This document shows, one piece after another, positions 42,270 through 51,239 of a stretch of DNA of 51,239 nucleotides. The DNA is from Chara braunii. Lineage: Eukaryota; Streptophyta; Charophyceae; Charales; Characeae. The position numbers and the translations under genes are program-made. The first letter of the stretch is position 1. Every line of letters starts with the position of its first letter. The notes under the pieces were generated by a model that ran no database searches, was not told the DNA's origin, and saw only the letters and a list, made by a program, of their open reading frames with translations. The stretch is taken from NCBI GenBank assembly GCA_003427395.1, contig BFEA01000677.1:494416-545654 (forward strand), given 5' to 3'.

Positions 42270-42703
42270 GTCCATACCATGTTGATTATCGGCAGCCAGT
42301 TAGTCCCATCACAATAACTGTTAGGTATAGGAGGAATCGAAACCGTCTCATATGTCACTGGCATTAAACCCCATTCCACTTTTTTCTTCTACTTAATTAA
42401 TTCTGCCTTCTCATCATAAAGAGACTAAATTGCAATTTTCCACAGCCAGCTGAAGGTCTCACCATCGTCACAGTCTCCCTTCTTGACATAGGGACGGATA
42501 TCATAAATATCTCCCTCCAAGAATCGAGTCAGCACTACGCTGATGGCCGAATCGCCTAAACGGTAGACCCAACAATGCTCATACTGATAGGGGAATATTC
42601 CTTTGGTAGTTACTTTCGAAAGTTCTCTCAATGCATCAGAAGTTAGCATTCTTGATGAATTCCCTGAAATCTTGATTCTTCCTTTTCTCTTCTCAGTGCT
42701 CAA
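42270..42703 (-). pseudogene. Leader domain type I, unit 2
   Basis: The first half (42425-42703) has LRELSKVTTKGIFPYQYEH, LTRFLEGDIYDIRPYVKKGD and SWLWKIAI, then a stop. The remainder (to ~42270) has IPPIPNSYCDGTNWLPI in the same direction. DIRPYVKKG and PPIP...DGTNW are the closest matches in the leader to LTR ORF A (DLRPYLKKG and PPVP...DGTGW). Confidence 0.6.
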
Positions 42704-42975
42704 AAGACATCATAGGCTCATGAGGCATACCTGAATTTAAGTCTGATTCTCTCCAATCAATAATATCAATCTCCTTTCTCCGATCAAGTGTGGTACCTCA
42801 CACAAGGAAAAAATAAGACACAGTTAGCAGCAGTGACTCTCAAGAGAATCGAGACTCAATGAGAATAATAAGATCAATAGGAAGCTCACAACGTTGTCAA
42901 CAATTCTCACGCCCTAATCAAAGCTCAAAGATGATGATGACCGAGGCTCGTTCCGGACATGAAAATCTTTTCATG

Positions 42976-42993
42976 TCCCCGGCAACGGCGCCA
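42976..42993 (-). promoter_or_regulatory. Primer-binding site, tRNA-Asp
   Basis: The plus strand reads TCCCCGGCAACGGCGCCA, identical to the 3' end of plant tRNA-Asp(GTC) including CCA, so the minus-strand RNA is its 18-nt complement. It lies four bases from the inner end of the 5' LTR. Confidence 0.93.
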
Positions 42994-43499
42994 TTTTTGT
43001 CGCACTTTTTCCAGCCTAGCCACTTCGGGCGACCGGAAAGCCAACAGGCTGTCACACAAGATTTTGTATGTGATTGCTATAAATAAATAAATTAAATAAT
43101 GCAAATCCCTTCCTGTTGTGGGCGTCCGGCTTCGAGCGAGACCCTTCAATTACGGTCTTCGTCAGTCCTCGGTCTTAGGATCCTTAATTTTGATTCGGAA
43201 CAGTTGAACATCATACAAATAACAATCATAAAATTATGGGGTGCTATGCATGCATCGATTATGTCAATTTGATTTTGAGAACTGTGACAGAATCATCCAC
43301 GATGGCAATCCTTAAGGAAAACCATGCAAGAAAGCAGTGTCGACTGACTCGCATAATGACAACACCAAATGAATGAGGGAAGAATGATAACTCATAATAA
43401 TCTCAGAAAGTACATATAAGCAAGCATGGTCAGCACCTCTCAAGAGTCCTCACTCATTCCTCTAGTCAGTCTCTCCCAATCTCTCATTTCACTGTTTAT

Positions 43500-44140
43500 C
43501 TCTGGTGCTATGATCTGCACCCACGTACAATCTGAGATTGAGGCCTCGTGACAAAGAGCCACCTGAAACCAGCAAGCTCTGAACATGACCATCCAAGGTA
43601 CATGACACGAAAGTTAACCATAGAGCACAACTCCTCCCACAACGTAGGCAACCCATCCACTCAAAAGACTCCTCGCATGAAGTATGGATACTCGGTCGGC
43701 TCTGTTAGAGCCTCAATGTCGATCACCGCCGGAGAGATATACCTTTTTGCCAAGCCAACCATATCATGCCAGCCAGTGCTATCTGTAAGAAGGGAAGGAA
43801 CAGGAGGCTTAGGATAGTCCGTATAAAGCTTGGGCCCAAAGTTGCGAATCAGTTTGGTGTCACTCTCATCGATTTCTCTCTCCCTCTGCTCCAGATACCT
43901 CGTGGCAGAGATCCACACGGCGTCAAAATGCTCATGAGTCTCTTTACCCTTCTTTAGATAGGGCCTCGGATCGTGGATAGTGCCATCAGCAAAACTGGTA
44001 TGGACAACGAAGATTGACAGATCTCCTTGTCTGAACCCAACGGCACTAGCATACTGATAGCGGAAGGCCTCCTTGCATGAAATCTGATTGAGATTGACCA
44101 GCACTGACTCGCTGACTCGAAAGGACTCGACTGTACTCAT
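43500..44140 (-). pseudogene. LTR ORF A, right copy, one stop
   Basis: The frame starts at the same ATG (44138-44140) as the left copy and is nearly identical, but a TCA-to-TGA change ends it after RGVF at 43661; downstream residues still match. The break postdates the pairing of the two LTRs. Confidence 0.65.
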
Positions 44141-44654
44141 GGGAAAGGAGAATGACTCTTGCTATCTGCTGATTGCTGCTGATCCGACTCTTGAGTTGAT
44201 TGCTGAACTGAGATTCGTCCCTGAATGCTGCTCCTGAGACATTGTTTTCAGAACGTAGATTGACTGTCGCAAATTGCTGACCGAAAACTGAATATTAGTG
44301 ATTAAGTGCTGATTGAGAAAACTGAATTGACTGCGGTCCGTCTGCCGTCAATAGGCTGCTTGAATGTTGTTTTAATGATGTGTCTAAATGCTGCTTGAAT
44401 GCCTTTTTGAGTGTCGTTTTGAATGCCGTTTCTGGTTACAGTTCCAGATTGTTGTTTCGAACGTGTCTGAATGTTGAATCTGGGCGTGTTTGGATGACGT
44501 GTGTGAATGATGCCTTTGAGTGCTATATACTGCTTAGAGTATTACTTTGAATACTGTCCTGTGTTCCGAGTACAACCCTCAATTCCCTTGTCGAGCATTG
44601 TCTTGAGTACCAAATACTGCTCTGACTGTTGTTATGAGCACTGTCTGAGTATTG

Positions 44655-44740
44655 TCTGAGTTTCATCTGAGTTTCGCCTAAGTTTCTCCTGAGTTTCATC
44701 TGAGTTTCATCTGAGTTTCATCTGAGTTTCATATGAGCCG
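44655..44740 (-). repeat. 11-bp minisatellite in right LTR
   Basis: Seven or so units of TGAGTTTCATC (some TTTCGCC or TTTCTCC) lie in the same position as those at 24665-24733, with more units here. Confidence 0.85.
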
Positions 44741-44798
44741 AGAGACCCCTGAGGGCCGATCGTGCAGTGGAGAAGCATTGGCAAGGAGAAACAAAATA

Positions 44799-45179
44799 TT
44801 ATGAGCTTCGAACTGCTGAGATGTAAGTAATATTCTCAGGGTGAAGCCTCCGACACTCTGCCAGTTCAAGTTTAGTTTTGGCCTGCTCCACTGACTCTAG
44901 CATGGAACAGGTACTGTGTAGTTTGTTATCTGGCCCATAGAAATAGGTTACGTATTCGATGTACTTCTTCTCCCCCACCATCCCAACTGCATGCTCTCTC
45001 TCCATTCGCCTGTGGGATTCCATGTCTCTACACGCTTCTTCTTTCCATCCCTCTTTCTTTTCTCTGACTACTGTGTTTTTCAACACCTGGATCTCACTGT
45101 CCTTCATGTTTTGCCTCCCTCCCTCTTCTTTCTTTGTTTTTTTCTTTTCTTTTTCAGATCTCACAACAGTAAGCCCCAA
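44799..45179 (-). CDS. LTR-encoded ORF C (open copy)
   Basis: A 126-codon frame, the longer and N-free version of 24857-25180. No ATG begins it at 45179 (the codon is TTG); the first ATG gives a protein starting MKDSEIQVLKN. It continues EKKYIEYVTYFYGPDNKLHS and AKTKLELAECRRLHPENITYI. No family is recognised. Confidence 0.4.
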   Translation of the reverse strand: MGLTVVRSEKEKKKTKKEEGGRQNMKDSEIQVLKNTVVREKKEGWKEEACRDMESHRRMEREHAVGMVGEKKYIEYVTYFYGPDNKLHSTCSMLESVEQAKTKLELAECRRLHPENITYISAVRSS

Positions 45180-48100
45180 GTTCTAGATAGATAAACACAG
45201 ATATAAAGCAGCTCGAAAGCCACCTGGGCGGTGTTGAGTAGCTGTCTGGTCACCGTTTGCCCGCTACCTAATGGCTATTGATCGCAATGTAAATGTTACT
45301 GACCGCTAGTCGTCTTTCCGACCGCCTGTTTGACAACAGATTGACTGCTGATTAGAAGACGAATTTAACAACAGACCAGAGAACTGATTGACTGTTGCAG
45401 CTCAATGGCCACATAATGACAGGTGCGACTTTTATTCTGCTGGAATCTAACATCTGAGATACCGATAAAATATTGATAGAGCACTGATTGATCGCCGCCC
45501 AAACACTAACTGGAAAACTGATTGTATGCTATTCGATCACTGACTGAGCACTGGATAAGAGTTGATAGTCGAGGTACCTTCCGATGAGAACATTGTTAAA
45601 CTGGTAATAACTTTCAGTGCAATGTCAGAGGCTAAATGCAATGGTTCTTTCCCAACTGTCACCAGCTTGAGGCTGTGGAAACTGAGTATCAGCCTTAGGT
45701 ACAATTTCCTGGCCCTTCATCCCTTAGTAGCATGGTGCCAGTTGGTCTATGAATCACTGAATTGCTAGTCGAGATACCAACACCACTATTTAGCTTCAAA
45801 GTCTAGACCGAAACACTGAGGAGATGTCCTTACTACTCAACTCCCTACTGAGTTTTATTACACCGGGACCAAAGACATGCTCTCAAATGGGCCCCTTCTT
45901 TGTCTGTCAAACTCCTGGCACACTAAGTAAGGGTTTTTCTCGGCTGTGTGACCAGAATGTGAATCCACTCATGCCCGAGTCCACTAGTGCTGTCAATATG
46001 GAAGTCACTGAGAGAATGGTTGTTTACCAGTCACCCCGAAGTCTGCTAGAATTACGAGTAATTTACAGGATGTTGCCTTTCTCTATCCACCCTTTGTGAG
46101 AACAGTCCCTGAAACGACAACGCCGCATAATAATCCTCTCACCCTCTTAACATGGAGTAAAAGTTCTCCGTCAGATTTCTCCTTCTGAGTAGAGTGTTGA
46201 ACGCAGCTATCACAAGCCGTGTTCGGTCTCTACCCACGCTGTTATTGAGCACGACCCCTGCCTGATTAGCACCCTACATCTCTAATATTGAGCGTAGGTC
46301 GCCCACTGTATTGGGACATCTCCAACAGTGGTTTTGGTTGCTACCCAGGTCTTGGTGACTCTGATCTTGTGACTCAGAACTCGAAAATGAAATAGCCCTT
46401 GTCCAGACAACTAATTGCGGCAAACGTGACCAAAGGTCGATCACACCGGCTGGTTTTGTATGTCAAACATAAATGACACACAAAAGAAGGTGCACACTCC
46501 AATCGATTCCGTTTTCTGAGCAGCTCACACAGATAGGGAAATGGTGTGATACGCATTCGTCAATATCCATCAAGCAAAAAACTTAACTAGAATATAAGAG
46601 ACTTTCCTCAGCATTGTCATCCTTTTCCCCATCCATTTAAGCAAGACAAGATTATGGAATGTAACCAGAGCTACCGCAATAATCCTTTGTACAGACAAGT
46701 TCAACTTCGAGTCCAAACATGAAACTAGATATTCAAACAGTTGCCAGCATACTGTCATTTGACCTGCGGACACGCATGATCACACGTTCCTCCGTTCACG
46801 CAGGTACATTCACGTAGGTACACGCAAGTTTGCTTGATATTACACTCAACTAAATACTGATCACAACTACCTCCCAAGATTATTGACAGGCGTTCAATCA
46901 GATGTACTCATGTAAACCCACGCGTTCTCGTCCTCGTGTGGCCGCGAGAAAGGAAAAAGAAAAGTCAAAATCTAGGCTGCTCGTGTGATCCCCACCCTCA
47001 CAATGTTCAAGCAATATGGTGAAAAGGGGGTAGATCAAGCTCAACTAGCCATCTTACGAGGTTCGCTACACAGATGTGTTGTACAAAAACGCGGGACCGT
47101 AGCCGAGTTTTCCCGTCCCTCTTTCGATTAAAACTACAAGAAACCAGTTTGGTCGCTTAAAGCCACACACACTCACACAGTGTACCCATATTTACTTTCT
47201 ATCACTACTAGTTCCTGCGTGAGACTCGGGTGATCGCGCCAGCCGTAGTTTCTCCTAAAAGAGTGACGGGATCACCCCGCCGACAATTGATGGAGAAGCA
47301 CGGTAAGTTCACTAGCTGATGGTGAAACCTTCACGAGTTAAAGCAACATTATTGAACCGAATGTCAACCACATTATCTCTCAGGGTCCGTCCTGGCATGA
47401 ACAATACCTATTATAAGAACCTCATCTGGGAAAAGATCGAGGTGAGACAAATGTTCGTAGTTTCGAACTTCGGCTGAAGATCAGCTAAACAACAAAAAGG
47501 AACTACGTAGTAAAAACTACTTGTAACCACGTCACATAGTTGTTACCTATCAAAAGAAACAGTTAGTGATGGCTGTTGTCGTGCGGTCTCAAGACGGCTC
47601 AGTATTTCACAATCATCTCTCGTTCTTCTCAAACTGATAGCTTCGTAACTTCACGCTCCGATCACCTGAGACTCATCACAACACTCATCTCGCCATAATA
47701 TTACAGGTGACGTCAACTATACTCAACAAGCCCGTGTCCTTCCCGCTCGCCCAGTCTCTTTCTTTCATTGACCCCCCCCTTTATCTCTCCCTGGCTGCCA
47801 CGTGTAACACGTACACCACGCGGGTCCCGATCACTCACTTCTCTCGTGCACTTGCACCGTAACTACTTCGCGAGTGAGCGAGAAGCGCTCCGGAACCGGG
47901 CCACTCTGGCGAAATGCGAAGGAAGATACAGTGGCTGATCACTCGCCGAGTCGCCGAGTGCCAAAAAAAAGAATCTCCTGAGGCAGGTCAATGTGGCGCG
48001 ACATTAAAACTTGTCGCGGCTCTACAAACACTAGATGCCTTGAGCGAGAGAGGGGGCAGCGGTTGACGTCAGACATGTCTAATGACATCGTGCGCTGCTC

Positions 48101-48593
48101 ACCGCATCGCTCCACTCTTCGTTGACCTCGCAATCCCTTGCTCTCTCACTCGGTCCATATCTCTTTCTTGAAAGCAGGTACATACTAGTTTCCACCATAC
48201 GCGTACATCTGCAAAGCTCTGTTTTGCTTGCCACTTCTCTGTCGCATACTAGCTTCTCGTAGCCCTTGTTGAGCTTGACCACGTCGCTGTGGGTTCGTGT
48301 CGATGATGTCACCGAAGTCACTGCAGCCACTACTCATCTCTCGAAGGCATGGGCCCAGAGCAGATGACGCCAACTCACAACCTTTTCCTCGTCAGGCGCC
48401 TTCTCTCTCTCTCTCGTACACCGCTTACGTGTACTTACGCGTCCCTTGAAGTTGTCTCTCCCTCACGACCCTCTTACTGTGGCCCACTGTACACGTGTAA
48501 AAACCTCCTTACCTTCCTCCAGGTTGACATCATCAACTTCTGCGTACCCGCGTTGACCTCTGTTCGCTCTCCCAGCACATCGCTCGCTTCTTC

Positions 48594-49030
48594 TCAGGCC
48601 TGGTTTTTCCCCCTGCCCTGCCTCTCACCCGTTCCATGGCCTCTGGGTGCCAGCTGTCGTGAGATGGCCTCAGGTCCCTCTTCCATCGGCTTTGCAGCCC
48701 GGTGATGCCTTTGGATCTCGCCGGGTCTATTCCAGGACCTGAGATCTGTCTCCTGGTCTCCCGCTTCGCTCATTTCACTCTCACCTCCTGAATCCCTGTC
48801 CACGTGGGCCTGTTCCAGGTCCGCTGTGTCCATTGAGGTCTCGGTCTCATGATATGAGACCGTTACCTACAACCTTGCAGTCACTCCGTCCCTCCAGCAA
48901 CGCCTCTCCGCACGGTCTTTAGCCTCCGTGATCGCATCCTGCAATTTTCCATCAGTCCGCATCTCCAACTCTTTCGCCCCTTCCACGTTAATCTTCATTC
49001 TCAATTCATCACCCCCATCATAATTGAGCA
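48594..49030 (-). pseudogene. LTR ORF B, right copy, one stop
   Basis: It is the same frame as 28587-29024 with substitutions. A TAG stands where the left copy has CAC in RLHVTVS, so the ORF is split into a short N-terminal piece and 48594-48833. Confidence 0.5.
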
Positions 49031-50797
49031 TTACTGTGATTCAGGGCCCTTCCCCAGACATAGGCTTCCATCGGGCCTGATGGTACCAGTAACCAGGCCT
49101 ATAGTCGTGCAGCCCCATAGTTGCTCACAGAGTAGACAGAGTCTTGGCCCTAGGCACAAGCTATCGACATCCGCTGAACCCCTGCTCCTCCGTCCCCTTC
49201 ACCTCGGTTGACTGGCACTGGAACAGCAAAGGGGCTCGTGCGTTGACACCGCGAAGCAGTCCGCCAACACCCTCTTGTTCAGCCACTGGACAGATAAGCC
49301 TCGATCCTCTTCCCCCTTTTTATACGATGAGCTGTATGCCGTGACCCCAACGTTCTAAACGAGGTACCCTTTGAAACTCCGCTCATCAGTAACCCGGCCA
49401 TATAACTAAATAAAAGGAATAAAACAACAAAATAAAAACGAATCAAAAATAAAAATAGCGAAGTCCCAGGAACCACCGGCGACTGTAGACTTTTTGCTAT
49501 CGGCCACTGTCGCTTCGCCTCGCCGTGAAGTGACTGCAACCCTGAAGCGGTGGTCCCATAATGGGATACCAGCTTGCGCACTTCCACTTCCAAAACTCGC
49601 CATCGACCCGTTACTGTTGGGTACCCGTGTCTGATGGCAAGGAGGGGGTTTATGACCCTCTATAGGCGGTGATATTCCTCCTACCGATGCGGCTGCAAGT
49701 CGCCCCTCTTTTGGAGTCCTCCCGCTCAACGTCCAGCCAGGCAAGCCCAGCACAAGCGGTTTACGAGGGGTCACTCCAGCCTAGGCCGTTAGGCATTATT
49801 TGTGACTCATGAGAAGCGAACCGTCAGCTTCCCGCGGTATGACAGGTCGAAAGAAAACCCGAGTCTGACACTCACATGAAAAGAAAACTTAATAATAATG
49901 TCGATATTAACAATAATAGTAATAATAATCGCAAAAAGGGAAAGGGTGGCTTTTCAGAATCTCTCCATATAGCAGCCTCGCCTGAACAACGTCCCACGTT
50001 CACGCACAAATCTAAAACCCGATTTTTTACCTTTTCCCTTCCTTCTTTCCTTTTCATACTTTCCCCTTTTCAGACCTCACTGTATCTACCCCTTAACATG
50101 TCTACCGGGGTCCTACCGCGCGGAGCTCAGACGAGCAGGTCAAATACAGATGACATGCAAGGGGTCGGGCCAGCCTAGGCCATAAACCACCGCCCAAACT
50201 CGAAGCCCGAACCGTTGGCTTCCCGATGATGTGACGGGGACTGAAAGTGAACTCGAGTATGTAAATAAGAAAAATAATAATAATTAAAATTAATGGCATA
50301 AATAAATGTGGGACACGAATAAAATCACAACGCTGCGTCGATCAGAAGTCACTAGATCGACCCTGACCCAAAGTACCTGTTTTTTTTTCTTTTTCTTTTT
50401 CCCTTTTTTTGCCCCTCTTCTATTCGGCTGTCACAATGGGCCTACGTACCCGACCCATAACTTAGTAGAAGGGAACACGACGCGCAGTAGAAAAGACTGC
50501 GTCGGGCCCCTTACCCTCACGTCCCAGGGCAGACCTGGCGGCTACCACGGTAACAGGCCGGTTGTGCTCTGCTGTACAGCAGGGCGTCGATCCTGTGTGG
50601 ACCAAAGGAAGGTTCTGTGGCGCACCCCTTTTGTTGAGGGCAACGTCACAGGGACTGGTCCGCGCCGAGACACAACTTGAATACCAGGAACAGCAGAGGC
50701 CCAGGGCACGTCTATAGGTCGGAGCATCGGAGCGAGGACTGGTACCAAGCAGGGACTTGGTACACGAAGGAGGGTCGGGATACCGCGCCCTCCGACA

Positions 50798-50804
50798 ACG
50801 CACG

Positions 50805-50846
<42 letters not shown>
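50798..50846 (+). repeat. (CA)n microsatellite at the insertion site
   Basis: ACGCACGCACG passes into about 18 CA units directly after the LTR terminus. The element either landed in, or was followed by expansion of, a CA-type repeat. Confidence 0.95.
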
Positions 50847-50849
<3 letters not shown>

Positions 50850-50879
50850 TAATATTTTGAAGTTTGCTATCAATAGTTG

Positions 50880-50955
50880 TTGTTGGGGTTTGAACCCACG
50901 CACAGATTTGAAATACGCAACTGCCCTAACCACACAGGTGGATTGGGTCCCTGTG
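50880..50955 (-). mobile_element. tRNA-like SINE head
   Basis: On the minus strand TGTGGTTAGGGCAGTTGCG resembles box A, and ~30 bp later GGGTTCAAACCCC fits box B. A complete cloverleaf is not evident, so a SINE head or tRNA pseudogene is favoured over a functional tRNA. The following 3' sequence enters the CA repeat. Confidence 0.5.
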
Positions 50956-51239
50956 TGGTTTTGGGGACTGCTTTTTTTTAAAGTGTATCCGACGTCAGGC
51001 AGCTGATAAGTCAGAATGTGCCTGTGTGTCCAAACCCTAACGTTGCAGAGTGTGGCAGGCGGGTCCAGTCCCACAATTTTCAAGCACCGAATCTGGCGAT
51101 TTTTCGCGCTCAGACGAATTAAGGAAAAACTCTGAAAAATTGAGATCTCATAGATTAGGTTGTGATCTTTCTAGGGAAAAAAAATAATAATAATAAAAAA
51201 AAATTAGACCGTGAAATAAATGCCGCGCCGTTTAGTTGC
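50956..51239. other. Non-coding edge of window
   Basis: A T-run (50972-50980) and an A/ATA-rich run (51176-51210) are visible. Nothing else was recognised. Confidence 0.5.

Larger units (their letters stand above)
23080..50797 (-). mobile_element. Giant Ty3/gypsy-type LTR retrotransposon
   Basis: Long direct repeats at 23080-30745 and 42998-50797 flank a 12.25-kb interior. The sense strand is minus: PBS at 42976-42993, leader array, gag (40139 downward), zinc knuckle, protease, RT, RNase H, integrase, long 3' non-coding DNA, PPT at 30751-30765. The RT-RNase H-integrase order identifies Ty3/gypsy. All major ORFs contain stops or frameshifts, so it is not autonomous. The two repeats differ by about 5 percent in the lines I compared plus a few small indels, so insertion was not very recent. 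Its total of ~27.8 kb makes it unusually large. Confidence 0.95.
42998..50797 (-). repeat. 5' LTR (right copy), complete, 7800 bp
   Basis: It is bounded by TGTCG (42998-43002) and CGACA (50793-50797), a 5-bp inverted terminal repeat containing the usual TG/CA. The PBS abuts the inner end. The outer flank is ACGCA (50798-50802), but the matching left target site is hidden in the gap. It contains copies of ORFs A, B and C. Confidence 0.93.

Noticed and set aside
23080-50797. Segmental duplication instead of LTRs
   Set aside because: PBS, PPT, TG/CA ends and gag-pol between the repeats fit an LTR element exactly.
50880-50955. Functional tRNA gene on the minus strand
   Set aside because: No complete acceptor stem or anticodon stem could be drawn.

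Overview
The window is nuclear, repeat-dominated DNA from a eukaryote of the green-plant lineage. The evidence is splice-site-bounded exons with matching phase, plant-type retrotransposon parts (a primer-binding site complementary to the 3' end of tRNA-Asp), CT and CA microsatellites, SINE-, LINE- and MITE-like pieces, and no bacterial-style operons. The dispersed 24-bp palindromes and the ParB/ULP1-type ORFs look to me like those of the charophyte alga Chara braunii. That is recollection, not a search.

Layout. 1-2.3 kb: non-coding DNA full of a short palindrome (8-bp arms around an 8-nt centre), partly arranged in ~171-bp tandem units. 2.36-3.44 kb: one intact orphan ORF. 4.5-12.4 kb: a decayed multi-domain gene, probably from a mobile or multicopy family. 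In order it holds a ParB-like domain, a region laid out like a beta-class (DPPY-before-FxGxG) DNA methyltransferase with degraded motifs, a long acidic linker, a phase-matched intron, and a C48/Ulp1 SUMO-protease-type domain whose His/Asp/Gln/Cys residues are all visible but which has a stop directly after the catalytic His. 12.4-22.8 kb: a graveyard of small elements, comprising decayed palindromes, a CT microsatellite, two short terminal-inverted-repeat elements, a tRNA-derived SINE, a long-inverted-repeat element, a 57-bp-arm hairpin, a possible promoter, an orphan open frame and a LINE 3' remnant. A 296-N gap follows (22784-23079).

23.08-50.80 kb is a single giant Ty3/gypsy-type LTR retrotransposon on the minus strand. 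Its two direct repeats are ~7.7-7.8 kb long and flank a ~12.25-kb interior. The right LTR is bounded by TGTCG...CGACA, the tRNA-Asp PBS and PPT are where they should be, and gag, zinc knuckle, protease, RT, RNase H and integrase follow in gypsy order, all interrupted by stops and frameshifts. Two things are unusual. The LTR itself contains sense ORFs present in both copies, and the stretch between the PBS and gag is a degenerate tandem array of related accessory domains that resemble one of the LTR ORFs.

The right edge (50.8-51.24 kb) is a CA microsatellite at the insertion site and a tRNA-like SINE head. No intact host housekeeping gene was recognised anywhere.
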